Assembly: GCA_031418035.1 (NCBI GenBank)
Contig: JANOWU010000287.1
Coordinates: 12,537-76,536 of the forward strand
Reading direction: 5' to 3'
Source of the DNA: JANOYY01 sp031418035
GTDB lineage: Bacteria > Actinomycetota > Acidimicrobiia > Acidimicrobiales > JANYDT01
Length of the DNA stretch: 64,000 nucleotides
A program made the position numbers and the translations under genes. Below the pieces are notes generated by a model. It searched no databases. It worked only from the letters and a program-made list of their open reading frames with translations, and had not been told where the DNA came from. Positions 48,858 to 57,289 of the stretch are shown piece by piece; within the stretch, counting starts at the first letter, position 1, and every line of letters starts with the position of its first letter.

Positions 48858-51229
48858 GTTCACAGGATTCGATAACACAGCGAATCAACATACAGAGCAC
48901 ACTTACTTTTCTCGCCACGACCATGATTTCGTGGCAGCCGGTGCGCGAGGTATTCGTCGAGTCACCCGAACGAAACGCGCTCCTGCAACGGCTGTTCTGG
49001 CTCACACTGTTGCTGGCCAGCGGCGGGGCCGCCTTTCGAGCGCTCAAGATCCACTGGGCGTTTTTTCCCCTGTTGGCCATCGGGGTCGTCATGTGGACCC
49101 TCCGGAACATGGCTACAACTGATGCGGCGAATGCCTTGGCGTCGGGAGATCCGCCTGTCGCAACCGATCAATCCTGGTACAACTACTCACTGGCGTCGGC
49201 CCGCGACGCCCTCGCGAACGTGGATCGAATCAAGTCCCCCGCCGTCGCAGTGTTCGGCTTTTCGGCGATCGCTCTGGTACTCATTGCCCTTTTGCTCATC
49301 GTGTCGCACATCCTCACGTTCGAGGTCCAGGGCGTTTTCGAGTCGCTCATCCCCCCGGCCGCCGTTTTGGCCGTGAGCAGTGCACTGGCCCCGGGGCAGG
49401 GAGGGTCCGGTTCATCGCGGGTCTGGGCAGTGGCGTTTGTCCTCGCGGCGGGAGCGCACGTCATTGCCGACGCCGACCGCAAGCGACGTCGAAGGACCCG
49501 CTGGCTGAACTCGCAAAGACCCCACGGACTGCGCTCCATTGCCGCGCTCGCCGGCTTCGCCGTGATTCTTGTGGGGTTGACGTCGACACTCTCGTCGCAG
49601 CTCGGCGACGGTCCGCTCAACCGGCGCGTCGACTGGCGTTCAGGCCTTCCGAAGGTTCGACAACTGGACAGCCCGACCATCTCGCTGCGCAAGCGTCTCG
49701 TCGATCTGGCAAGCACCCCGATGTTTCACGTCGATTCCCGCGACGACACCGGTCAACCGGTGGCCACCTACTGGCGTCAGGCGGCGCTCGACCGTTTCGA
49801 CGGAACGTCCTGGTCGCAGTCGGCGCGCAAGTACACCCGACTCGAACAGGGCAACGACGTCCCCAACGATCAGCCCACAGCGTCGGCCGGAGTCGTCATC
49901 CGCCAACGAGTCACCATCGACGGGCTCGTCGATGCATGGCTGCCCTCGGCATTTCAGCCGATTCGCCTGGTGAAGGCACCCCTCGGTGCCCGCGTCAGCG
50001 TCGACCCGACGACGGCGAGCCTGATCCTCAGTAGCAAGACCACACGCGAACTCACCTACGAGGTCGACGCGATCGTGCCAACCGTGCCCCTATCTTCACC
50101 TCCGCGAGCCACCGACGAGCTCTCGACCGACATGACGGCAATTCCCGACGACGTCTCCCCCGAGGTTCGAGCGCTCGCCCGGAAGATCACGGCACCGGCA
50201 GGCAACGACGTCGTCGGCCAGGCCCGTCTTCTCGAGAGTTTTTTCCAACAGAACTTCACGTACTCGACGGACAAGACGTGGTCCGGCGACAATCCCCTCG
50301 ACAACTTCGTATTGACCGATCGCACCGGATACTGCGAGCAATTTGCCGGGTCCTTCGCGGCGATGGCCCGATCCGTCGGCATCCCGGCCCGCGTGGCCGT
50401 AGGGTTCACCGCCGGAAAGGCTCAGGCCGACGGTTCGTTCGTCGTCACCGGCGAAAATGCTCACGCCTGGCCCGAAGTCCTTCTTGCCGACGCCGGCTGG
50501 ATACCGTTCGAACCAACACCGGGGCGCGGGTTCTCCGGACCGGAGGACATAACGACCCCGGAAGCCGCCGTGGCGCCCACCACGACACCGGCTACACCCA
50601 CGACGGTGCCGATCATCGAGCCTCTCATCCCGGTCGAGCCTGAGAAGCCTCAGGATCGCCGCTGGCTCACGGCCGCGGTCGTCGGTGTGCTCCTCGCAAC
50701 GGCAGGACTCGCACTGTGGTTCCTACGGCCTGCTCGAGCCAAGCTTCGACAACGAGAACGCCATCGACGAACCCTTCTCGCCGGAGTCCCGGGCGAACGG
50801 GTGGAACTCGAGTGGGCGTGGTGGCAGTTGCTCGAATCTTTGGACGAACGAGCGGCCGGTCCCGTATCCGGTCCCGCACCTCGTTCCGGCGGGGAAACCT
50901 CCGCGGCACTGCCAGCTCCCACTGCACTCCCTGCACTCCCTGCATCCAGTGCACCCGCGGCCGCCGTTGCGCCTGGCTCGGAAACATCGCTGACCGCTGC
51001 GCCCACCCCACGAGAGGCGTGTCGGCGAGCTCAACGACATCTTCGCCCGCACGAGCTCGCAACCATGGTTCGAATTGCCGACGTGGTGACCGCAGCCCGA
51101 TTCGCGCCGCCCGGGACCGTGGGTGCCGCCGCCCTGGCCACTGCCACGTCGGATGCTCACGCCCTTGAAGAGACCCTGCTCACACCGCCTGCAGCTGCGG
51201 GAAGTGCATCCCTCGCGAGTTCCCGCTAG
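48854..51229 (+). CDS. Membrane transglutaminase-like protein (TgpA type)
   Basis: A 791-residue membrane protein. Six or so helices (near 45-60, 64-83, 130-152, 165-180, 190-206 and 229-248) anchor an external transglutaminase domain with Cys493 in GYCEQFAGSF, His537 in ENAHAWPEV and Glu553 in WIPFEPTPG, where Asp is usual. A last helix (604-624) precedes a cytoplasmic tail with an Ala/Pro-rich low-complexity stretch and a conserved helical end. DUF3488 and DUF4129-like parts fit this layout. It ends the moxR operon and is coupled to DUF58 by ATGA. Whether it cross-links, hydrolyses or deamidates is unknown. Confidence 0.92.
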   Translation: MSSQDSITQRINIQSTLTFLATTMISWQPVREVFVESPERNALLQRLFWLTLLLASGGAAFRALKIHWAFFPLLAIGVVMWTLRNMATTDAANALASGDPPVATDQSWYNYSLASARDALANVDRIKSPAVAVFGFSAIALVLIALLLIVSHILTFEVQGVFESLIPPAAVLAVSSALAPGQGGSGSSRVWAVAFVLAAGAHVIADADRKRRRRTRWLNSQRPHGLRSIAALAGFAVILVGLTSTLSSQLGDGPLNRRVDWRSGLPKVRQLDSPTISLRKRLVDLASTPMFHVDSRDDTGQPVATYWRQAALDRFDGTSWSQSARKYTRLEQGNDVPNDQPTASAGVVIRQRVTIDGLVDAWLPSAFQPIRLVKAPLGARVSVDPTTASLILSSKTTRELTYEVDAIVPTVPLSSPPRATDELSTDMTAIPDDVSPEVRALARKITAPAGNDVVGQARLLESFFQQNFTYSTDKTWSGDNPLDNFVLTDRTGYCEQFAGSFAAMARSVGIPARVAVGFTAGKAQADGSFVVTGENAHAWPEVLLADAGWIPFEPTPGRGFSGPEDITTPEAAVAPTTTPATPTTVPIIEPLIPVEPEKPQDRRWLTAAVVGVLLATAGLALWFLRPARAKLRQRERHRRTLLAGVPGERVELEWAWWQLLESLDERAAGPVSGPAPRSGGETSAALPAPTALPALPASSAPAAAVAPGSETSLTAAPTPREACRRAQRHLRPHELATMVRIADVVTAARFAPPGTVGAAALATATSDAHALEETLLTPPAAAGSASLASSR

Positions 51230-51233
51230 CTCC

Positions 51234-51267
51234 TCGGCGAAGCACCAAAGTTCGTTTCGTTCGCCGA
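51234..51267 (+). terminator. Inverted repeat after the transglutaminase gene
   Basis: A perfect 8-bp inverted repeat (TCGGCGAA at 51234-51241 and TTCGCCGA at 51260-51267) begins four bases after the stop codon of the moxR operon. The 18-base loop and lack of a T tract make this a weak terminator candidate. Confidence 0.3.
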
Positions 51268-51325
51268 ATCTCGCCGTATCTCGCGGCTCTAGCCGGAGCT
51301 GGTAAGTCCGGGACCGGCGCAGAGG

Positions 51326-51382
51326 TACGCGGGAATACTCAGTACTACCGCCCGCGATACGCGGTGATGCTCAGTAATACCG
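51326..51382. repeat. Imperfect 25-base direct repeat at the end of the DUF3040 gene
   Basis: Two 25-base copies (51326-51350 and 51358-51382) match at 21 positions. The right copy covers the last codons of the DUF3040 gene on the minus strand, and the left copy lies downstream of its stop, as from a small tandem duplication of the gene's 3' end. Confidence 0.6.
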
Positions 51383-51658
51383 GACGTGATCGGAATCGTC
51401 GACCACACGTGATGCGACGGCCCGAACCAGCGGCAGCAGGGCAAAGACGAGCGCAACAAAACCGACGACGCCAACCGCAACGTGGATGGCGAATCCCACC
51501 ACGGTGATCAACAGGCAACTCAGTGCGGCGAACACGGGAAACCCCAGCGACGGCGGTCGTTCGGACGATCTACCCCGGATCCGACTCGCCACGTGGTCCG
51601 AGGCCAACTGAGCCTCGAGTTCGGCTAAAACTCGCTCTTCCTCGTCTGACAACGGCAC
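51371..51658 (-). CDS. DUF3040 membrane protein
   Basis: A 95-residue actinobacterial protein. The start VPLSDEEERVLAELEAQLASD is the family N-terminus (normally MPLSEEEQ), which sets the GTG at 51656-51658. Two hydrophobic helices follow (LGFPVFAALSCLLITVVGFAI and VAVGVVGFVALVFALLPLV), then a short tail ending HVRYY. An in-frame ATG farther upstream lacks family support. DUF3040 proteins often lie near mraZ or sigma factors in actinobacteria; this one is downstream of dinB on the same strand, 63 bases away. Function is unknown. Confidence 0.82.
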   Translation of the reverse strand: MPLSDEEERVLAELEAQLASDHVASRIRGRSSERPPSLGFPVFAALSCLLITVVGFAIHVAVGVVGFVALVFALLPLVRAVASRVVDDSDHVRYY

Positions 51659-51721
51659 CCCTTCATCATCGCATAACTCGGCGGCGAAGTGCGAGGGCGT
51701 TCGCAACGATCTCGAAGATCC

Positions 51722-53191
51722 TCAGGTTTGCTCGTCTTCGGCGACGTTTGGTCCCCACTGGGTATCACCGGCCACCTTCACCCGAAGTCGTTTCGAGCCG
51801 GCCAACGCCGCCGAGCCCACGGCCTGTTGCCCGAATCGGGCCCGGATTGCGTCGACGGTACCGGCGAGGGCGACGTCGGCCGCGGTCTCCTCGGTGACCT
51901 CGACGCTGCGACCTGCGCCGATGGAGGAACCGGGGTCGGCAAAGAGGTCCAGCTGCTGACCCGAGGCGACGGTTTCGCGATAGCCGTGCTGCCGCCCGGG
52001 CTCCCGTCCGCGGTCGGACGTCTCCTCGTCGGACGAGGCGTCGAAGGACTGCCGACTCGACAAATTCGACATGGATACGCCCAGGAGACGGATGCCCTGC
52101 GTCGCCACCTCCTCGACGATATCGGCCACCTGCAACAGGGCACGGGCCGTCTCGAACAGCGGCCGAGCCGTGTCGATGGGCTGGGGCAACGTACGCGAGC
52201 GGGTCAGCAGGCGGAAGTCGGGGGTTTTCAGTTTCAGTTGCACGGTCCGCCCCCGCACCCCGGCCTGGCGCATCCGCGACGACACGGCGTCGCTCATCCG
52301 AAGCAGTTCCGTTTCGAGGAACGCCATCTCGAAATGGTCGGTTGAAAACGTTTCTTCGTGCCCGATCGATTTGGCTGCCCGATCGGATTCCACCGGACGG
52401 TCGTCGATCCCGTTGGCCAGTTCTGACAGGTGGCGTCCCGCGGAGTCACCCAGCGCACGGATCAGCGTTCCGCTTGGTATCGCGGCGAGGTCGCCGATCG
52501 TTACGACACCAAATCGTTGCAGCCGTTCGAAGGTTTTCGGACCGACCCCCCACAGTGCGCGTACCGGGAGCTGCGACAGGAAGACAAGCTCGTGGCCGGA
52601 AAGAACCTCCAGTATTCCCGGCTCGGGACGCGATGTGCCCGGGAGAAGGCTCTCGGCAATCAGTGGCGGCGGTGCAGCCTGGCGATCGACTGAGCCTGTC
52701 TGGATCGGCGGCTTGGCTTGTTTCGATGCCAGCTTGGCAAGGAGTTTGTTGTGGGCGACCCCGACTGAACAGGTCAACTTCGTGTGTTCGAACACGGCAT
52801 TGCGAATGGCGCGCGCTGCCTCGGGACCCGGCCCGAACAGACGCTGGGCGCCCGTGAGATCGAGGAAGGCCTCATCGAGGGCAATCGGTTCGATGTGCGG
52901 CGTGAAGGAGCGGAACACCTCGTGAATTCGTTCGCTGTACTCGCCGTACAGGCCATGGTTTCCCCGAAGAAATATCGCGTGCGGACACAGCCGCTTTGCG
53001 TGCGTCGACGCCATCGCCGAACGAACACCGAACGCCCGAGCTTCGTAGCTGCAGCTTGCGACAACACCCCGTGCGCCGTCCCCACCGACGATGACCGCCT
53101 TTCCTTTCAGGGAAGGGTCGAGCAGTGTTTCCACGGCGACATAGAACGCGTCCATGTCGACATGCAGGATCACTCGACGTTGCGGTGTCAT
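51722..53191 (-). CDS. dinB: DNA polymerase IV (Y family)
   Basis: Translesion polymerase of 489 residues. Palm residues are in HVDMDAFYV (Asp12) and ALDEAF (Asp106, Glu107). The finger and steric-gate region (YVAVETLLDPSLKGK), SVGVAHNKLLAKLASKQAKP, LWGVGPKTFERLQRFGV in the thumb, and the little-finger domain with GHEETFSTD follow. A canonical clamp-binding motif, QLDLF, is at 413-417, so it should bind the sliding clamp. The C-terminal tail after it (about 70 residues) is an extension. The start overlaps the Nudix stop as ATGA; an upstream ATG lies within that gene. Confidence 0.95.
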   Translation of the reverse strand: MTPQRRVILHVDMDAFYVAVETLLDPSLKGKAVIVGGDGARGVVASCSYEARAFGVRSAMASTHAKRLCPHAIFLRGNHGLYGEYSERIHEVFRSFTPHIEPIALDEAFLDLTGAQRLFGPGPEAARAIRNAVFEHTKLTCSVGVAHNKLLAKLASKQAKPPIQTGSVDRQAAPPPLIAESLLPGTSRPEPGILEVLSGHELVFLSQLPVRALWGVGPKTFERLQRFGVVTIGDLAAIPSGTLIRALGDSAGRHLSELANGIDDRPVESDRAAKSIGHEETFSTDHFEMAFLETELLRMSDAVSSRMRQAGVRGRTVQLKLKTPDFRLLTRSRTLPQPIDTARPLFETARALLQVADIVEEVATQGIRLLGVSMSNLSSRQSFDASSDEETSDRGREPGRQHGYRETVASGQQLDLFADPGSSIGAGRSVEVTEETAADVALAGTVDAIRARFGQQAVGSAALAGSKRLRVKVAGDTQWGPNVAEDEQT

Positions 53192-53691
53192 TCCAGGCGC
53201 AGGACCGATGCGGTTACGCGATCCGCCCCGTCGAGCTGGTAGCGAAACTGCTGGGGCAGCGTCCACCGATCGGTCATCCACGACAGCATGGGTTCGCGGA
53301 CCCAGCGAGAGGTGGTGTCGAGGTAGGTCGCGACGACGTGATGCTCACAGAATTGGGCCCCGATGACGATGCCGTCGGGGTCGTCACCGACTCGCAGTTC
53401 GCCGGTCCATTCGAGGGCCTGATGGACGACGACGTCGAGGTGCCAGCCCATATCGGGCGCGATGGTGGTCACGTGATAGAGCGGTTCGCTCCATGCCCCG
53501 ACCGCAAGCCCCGTTTCTTCCAGGACTTCGCGGCTCAGACCGGCGAGCGCGTTCTCGCCCTCCTCGACCACGCCGCCCGGCGTCGACCAGTCCGTCGTTC
53601 CGTTTCGGCGCAGGTTCTCGACGAGCAAGATGCGTGACTCCGCTTCGATAATTCCACCTGCCACAGTCCAGTGTCGAAGCTTTGCCACCAC
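53188..53691 (-). CDS. Nudix hydrolase
   Basis: A 167-residue pyrophosphohydrolase. The Nudix box GGVVEEGENALAGLSREVLEETG has the full Gx5Ex7REUxEExGU pattern, followed by strands DMGWHLDVVVHQALEW and a C-terminal helix. The start MVAKLRHWTVAGGIIE and coupling to dinB by ATGA suggest a nucleotide-pool role next to translesion synthesis, but Nudix substrates cannot be told from sequence. It is divergent from the YbaK gene, with only 45 bases between them. Confidence 0.93.
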   Translation of the reverse strand: MVAKLRHWTVAGGIIEAESRILLVENLRRNGTTDWSTPGGVVEEGENALAGLSREVLEETGLAVGAWSEPLYHVTTIAPDMGWHLDVVVHQALEWTGELRVGDDPDGIVIGAQFCEHHVVATYLDTTSRWVREPMLSWMTDRWTLPQQFRYQLDGADRVTASVLRLE

Positions 53692-53736
53692 CAGATGTTG
53701 CCACGTCTAAGAAGGCAGACGAGCTACCGTGAGTCT

Positions 53737-54264
53737 GTGCCGACCGATCTCCACCGAAACGCCGTGATCGTTCGCGACGCGGCGCGTGCGCGGGGCGTCG
53801 ACATCGACGTACGCAGTTTCGATCAGGGTGCGAGAACCGCACTCGACGCCGCGGCCGCCGTGGGCGTCGAGGTCGGCCAGATCGTCAAGTCCTTGATCTT
53901 CGCTGTTGGCGAGGCGACCACGCAGCTGGGCGCCGAAGTCGTCCTCGCCATGGTGAGCGGTGCGAACAACCTCGACGAGCGCAAGCTGGCCGCCGCCGCC
54001 GGCACATCGCGGGCGTGGCGTGTCGATGCCGATGTGGTGCGGGCAGCTACGGGATTTGCGGTCGGGGGTGTCGCTCCGGTCGGGCATCCGAGCGTGCTGC
54101 GAACGTGGATCGACGAAGACCTCCTCCAATTCAGCGAGGTTTGGGCCGCCGCGGGGACGCCGGAGTGCGTGTTCGCAATAGCCCCGGAACAGCTGGTGTC
54201 GATCACTGATGCACGCGTTGCCGATCTCGCGAAACGTCGCACCGATCAAGGGAGCACACCATGA
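53737..54264 (+). CDS. YbaK/EbsC-type aminoacyl-tRNA deacylase
   Basis: A 175-residue protein of the YbaK/ProX fold, which clears misacylated tRNAs in trans. It has the N-terminal helix, VGVEVGQIVKSLIFAVG with the conserved Lys, VVLAMVSGANNLDERKLAAAAG, a glycine-rich FAVGGVAPVGHP loop and the FSEVWAAAGTPECVFAIAPEQLV end. The GTG at 53737 gives the family start; the longer frame overlaps the divergent Nudix gene. It is coupled downstream to the membrane-protein gene by ATGA. Cysteine, alanine or proline as the misacylated residue cannot be separated here. Confidence 0.93.
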   Translation: MPTDLHRNAVIVRDAARARGVDIDVRSFDQGARTALDAAAAVGVEVGQIVKSLIFAVGEATTQLGAEVVLAMVSGANNLDERKLAAAAGTSRAWRVDADVVRAATGFAVGGVAPVGHPSVLRTWIDEDLLQFSEVWAAAGTPECVFAIAPEQLVSITDARVADLAKRRTDQGSTP

Positions 54265-54683
54265 CGACCGGGTCCCAACCGCCCCGGGGTACTCGCAAGA
54301 GTGCCGACGGCACCATTCGTTACAACCCGACCGGGCCTGCACCGTCGTCGGCTCGACCGGCGACATCCGCTGCACCGTCGGCGCAGAAGCTAAGCGCGCT
54401 TCCCTCGCAGTCCGCCCGGGCCCTCGCGTTCGCCGCGATTTTGCTCGGTGGTTTTCTCGGTGGGCTCATTGGCTACAGCCTGGCGCGCGTCGAGTATCCG
54501 ACGGGGCACGCCACAGCAAAAGCGCTCGCAGCGTCGATCGGCGCAATCTTCGTGGCGAGCGGGACCGCAGTGCTCGCCGTCCTCGTTTTGCGGGCGATGG
54601 GCGAATGGCGAGTCGTTGATCCCACGGTGGCCCAGGTCCGACTGGGCAACATCACGCCCGGTGATTCGGAACCCACCCGATGA
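54261..54683 (+). CDS. Small membrane protein between ybaK and inositol monophosphatase genes
   Basis: A 140-residue protein. An unstructured N-terminus (GSQPPRGTRKSADGTIRYNPTGPAPSSARP) precedes two hydrophobic helices (ALAFAAILLGGFLGGLIGYSLA and ASIGAIFVASGTAVLAVLVLRAM) and a short soluble end. I do not recognise a family. Both ends are ATGA overlaps with the YbaK-like and monophosphatase genes, so it is part of a three-gene translationally coupled operon, which supports it being real. Confidence 0.72.
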   Translation: MTTGSQPPRGTRKSADGTIRYNPTGPAPSSARPATSAAPSAQKLSALPSQSARALAFAAILLGGFLGGLIGYSLARVEYPTGHATAKALAASIGAIFVASGTAVLAVLVLRAMGEWRVVDPTVAQVRLGNITPGDSEPTR

Positions 54684-55501
54684 CGACATCGGTTTCGGAC
54701 CCACAGGAACTCCGCGAACTACGTCAACTCGCTGAACGAATCGCCACCGAGGCAGGGAACTATCTCGTCGCCGGGCTGAATCAGAGTCGCATCGCGATCG
54801 ACACGAAGTCGACCGGGACCGACATGGTCACGGAGATGGATCGAGGCGCGGAGAAGCTCATCGCCGACGCCATCTTGGCCAGTCGCCCCGACGATGGCCT
54901 ACTCGGCGAGGAGGGCGCCCAACGAAAAGGATCGAGCGGCTTTCGCTGGGTCGTCGATCCACTCGACGGGACAACCAACTATTTGTACCGACATCCAATG
55001 TGGTCGGTCTCGATCGGCCTGGAGTTCAATGGCCGTCCTGTCGTAGGAGCGGTCTGCGCACCGATGCTGCAGTCGCTGTTCAGTGCACATAGTAATGGCG
55101 GAGCGACGAACAATGGCTCGCCGATTCACGTCGGCGACTGCAGCGACCTCGGACGCGCGCTCGTCGGAACAGGCTTCGGGTACAAACCGGAGATGCGGGA
55201 ATGGCAGGGCGGAATTCTTCACTCGCTCCTCCCCCAGGTCCGCGACGTTCGGCGCGGAGGATCCGCGGCGCTCGATCTCTGCTACGTCGCTGCCGGGCAC
55301 TTTGACGGGTACTACGAACGCAACCTGAACCCCTGGGACGCGTGTGCCGGAACGGTCATCGTGCGAGAAGCCGGTGGACGAGCCACGAGCCTGCGGGGTC
55401 TCGAGCCAGATGTTGGTATGACGATCGCCGGAAACGAGTTCGTTCATGACGCGTTGCAGTCTCGGCTTCGCAACTTGGTGGAGACCTCGAGCCATCGCTA
55501 G
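54680..55501 (+). CDS. Inositol monophosphatase family protein
   Basis: A 273-residue metal-dependent phosphatase (IMPase/CysQ fold). It has the first metal site with GEEG (Glu77), DPLDGTTNY (Asp93, Asp96), GLEFNGRPVVGAVCAPM and the second block NPWDACAGTVIVREAGG near 217-233, all typical of IMPase. It may act on inositol phosphates, which matter for mycothiol and phosphatidylinositol in actinobacteria, or on histidinol phosphate or fructose-1,6-bisphosphate. It is coupled to the membrane-protein gene by ATGA, and a good terminator follows. Confidence 0.92.
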   Translation: MTTSVSDPQELRELRQLAERIATEAGNYLVAGLNQSRIAIDTKSTGTDMVTEMDRGAEKLIADAILASRPDDGLLGEEGAQRKGSSGFRWVVDPLDGTTNYLYRHPMWSVSIGLEFNGRPVVGAVCAPMLQSLFSAHSNGGATNNGSPIHVGDCSDLGRALVGTGFGYKPEMREWQGGILHSLLPQVRDVRRGGSAALDLCYVAAGHFDGYYERNLNPWDACAGTVIVREAGGRATSLRGLEPDVGMTIAGNEFVHDALQSRLRNLVETSSHR

Positions 55502-55536
55502 AGGTGCAGGTACCGCACACATCCGCACACATCCGC

Positions 55537-55560
55537 ACCGAACGTGCGAGGTTCGGTTTT
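55537..55560 (+). terminator. Intrinsic terminator after the inositol monophosphatase gene
   Basis: A perfect 7-bp stem (ACCGAAC at 55537-55543 and GTTCGGT at 55551-55557, loop of seven) runs directly into TTT within a TTTT run. It lies 36 bases past the stop codon. This is the clearest terminator in the window. A short ACACATCCGC direct repeat precedes it. Confidence 0.6.
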
Positions 55561-55571
55561 GCTCTGTGCGC

Positions 55572-56009
55572 TTACTTTTCGAACAGAGCAGCGAGTCGTT
55601 CGAGAGTTTTCTCCATAGCTTTGGCGTTGCGATTCGGTGCGCCGAAGAGACGGAGGCCAAGTTTTGACTTCGATTTCGACCAATCAAACGTCTCGGTGAC
55701 TTCCGTGGCGGTGCCATCTTCGGTCGGCTTGAGGTCATAGCGCCAGACGTGGCCACCAAAGTGTTTCCATCCGATGACGCGATCCTCTTCGAATGCCACG
55801 ACCGTGTTCTCGATCTTGTAGGGAACTCCCATCTTCATGGACATCCCGAAGTGCGCACCGAGACTCAGACGAGTAGGGGCCTCGGCGAGGGCCTCCTTGA
55901 CGGTGCCTGAACCATCGATGTCGGCGTGGCGCGACGGGTTCGCGAGGATGTCGAAGATCGCGTCTGCGGGTGCGGCGACAGTCTTGCTTCGACGTACGAC
56001 GTAGCTCAC
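55572..56009 (-). CDS. START-like (SRPBCC) domain protein
   Basis: A 145-residue helix-grip protein. It begins VSYVVRRSKTVAAPADAIFDILANPSRHADIDGSG, the N-terminal strand and loop of the polyketide cyclase/dehydrase family, and continues with beta strands (VVAFEEDRVIGWKHFGG, WRYDLKPTEDGTATEVTETFDW) and a last helix (AKAMEKTLERLAALFE). The start is a GTG at 56007-56009 that overlaps the phosphofructokinase stop as GTGA, so the two are translationally coupled. Such proteins bind hydrophobic ligands; the ligand is unknown. Confidence 0.87.
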   Translation of the reverse strand: MSYVVRRSKTVAAPADAIFDILANPSRHADIDGSGTVKEALAEAPTRLSLGAHFGMSMKMGVPYKIENTVVAFEEDRVIGWKHFGGHVWRYDLKPTEDGTATEVTETFDWSKSKSKLGLRLFGAPNRNAKAMEKTLERLAALFEK

Positions 56010-57196
56010 GTTTGTCCGATCTGGGTGAGGAGGTCCTGGAACCACTCGGTCGCCGGGTCGAAATGCTTTCCGCCCGCGATTCGTTCGAACTCGATGGCCC
56101 GCAGTTCGAGGCCACGGTCCGTGTCGTGGCCGATGACCCCGCTGACGCCCTGGAGCGCGTTCTGGGTTGCGGCCCCGACCATCGCGGCGATCAGCGCAGA
56201 GTCCTCGGCGTTGCTCGGTGCGGAACGGGCGAAGTACCCCGACTTCTGAACCTGTGCCTTCTCGGCGCCCACTAACGAGGCGAAACGTTGCGAGAACCAC
56301 GATCCGACGTTGACCTTGTCGAGTCGAACGTGACCGAAGGCGTCTCGATCAACCGAGCCGCCCGACGCCTCGATCTCAGAAACGATGTCGGGCACGCCCG
56401 CACCTTCGGAGACGAACACGTTGGCCGTACCTTTTCGATCGATGACCTTTCGGAGCCGTTCGGCCTCTCGATCGATGTCAACGCTCAGTTCGGGGATGTA
56501 CACCGCGTCGATATCGAGCCACTTCGCGCCTACCCCGAACATGGGCGCAAGATCACGAACCGCCAGTCGGTCCCGGTACACCTTGGCCGTCATCGCCGTC
56601 AGCCAACCGCAGTTTCGGCCCATCACTTCGTGGATGATCAGGCTTCGGGGATTGGCGGAGCCTTCGAACACGATGTGCTCGAAAAATCGCGCACCTTCTT
56701 CGGCAGCAGTCGCCGCCCCCAGGGTGCGCTCGATGGGAAACACGTCGTTGTCGATCGTCTTCGGCAGACCAACGACGGTGAGGTCGTATCCGTTGGTCCG
56801 CAGATACGCCGCAAGGTCAGCGGCAGTGGTGTTGGTGTCGTCGCCGCCGATCGTGTGCAAGATATCGACCTTGTCGCGGGTCAGTTGCTCCGCCGCGACA
56901 TGGAGGGGGTCGGCGCCCTCGGGAACGAGTCCTCGCTTCACACAGTCGGCGACGTTGGTCAGCTTCACCCGACTGTTTCCGAGTGGGCTGCCGCCGAAGC
57001 CGTACAGGGCGTGCGCTTCTCGCCGGGCCGCGAGATCGATGTTCATCGACGTACCGGTAAGGAGCCCGGCGTAGCCGTCGCGATACGCAATCATCTGAGC
57101 TTCGGGAGCCTCGACGGTATAGCGCTCGATCAAACCACCGACCGACGAAGACAAACACGGGGCCAGACCACCCGCGGTCAACATTGCTACTCGCAT
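56006..57196 (-). CDS. Phosphofructokinase, probably PPi-dependent
   Basis: A 396-residue kinase of the phosphofructokinase A superfamily. It has the nucleotide/pyrophosphate site GGDDTNT (117-123) and PKTIDND (145-151). The second Asp of GGDD and the Lys of PKTIDND are hallmarks of PPi-dependent enzymes, and they replace the Gly/Gly and P-x-TIDND forms of ATP enzymes. IIHEVMGRNCGWLTA and FVSEGAGVPD follow. It would interconvert fructose-6-phosphate and fructose-1,6-bisphosphate reversibly, sparing ATP. The start at 57194-57196 is the family start. It is divergent from glpK, 93 bases away. Confidence 0.92.
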   Translation of the reverse strand: MRVAMLTAGGLAPCLSSSVGGLIERYTVEAPEAQMIAYRDGYAGLLTGTSMNIDLAARREAHALYGFGGSPLGNSRVKLTNVADCVKRGLVPEGADPLHVAAEQLTRDKVDILHTIGGDDTNTTAADLAAYLRTNGYDLTVVGLPKTIDNDVFPIERTLGAATAAEEGARFFEHIVFEGSANPRSLIIHEVMGRNCGWLTAMTAKVYRDRLAVRDLAPMFGVGAKWLDIDAVYIPELSVDIDREAERLRKVIDRKGTANVFVSEGAGVPDIVSEIEASGGSVDRDAFGHVRLDKVNVGSWFSQRFASLVGAEKAQVQKSGYFARSAPSNAEDSALIAAMVGAATQNALQGVSGVIGHDTDRGLELRAIEFERIAGGKHFDPATEWFQDLLTQIGQT

Positions 57197-57289
57197 CACG
57201 AACCCTCTTTCGGAGTTGAAATCCCATGGTAGTCCTGCCGACCTCGCAGTTCGCCCACAGTTCGCTGTCCGCCCACTACGTTGACGGGT

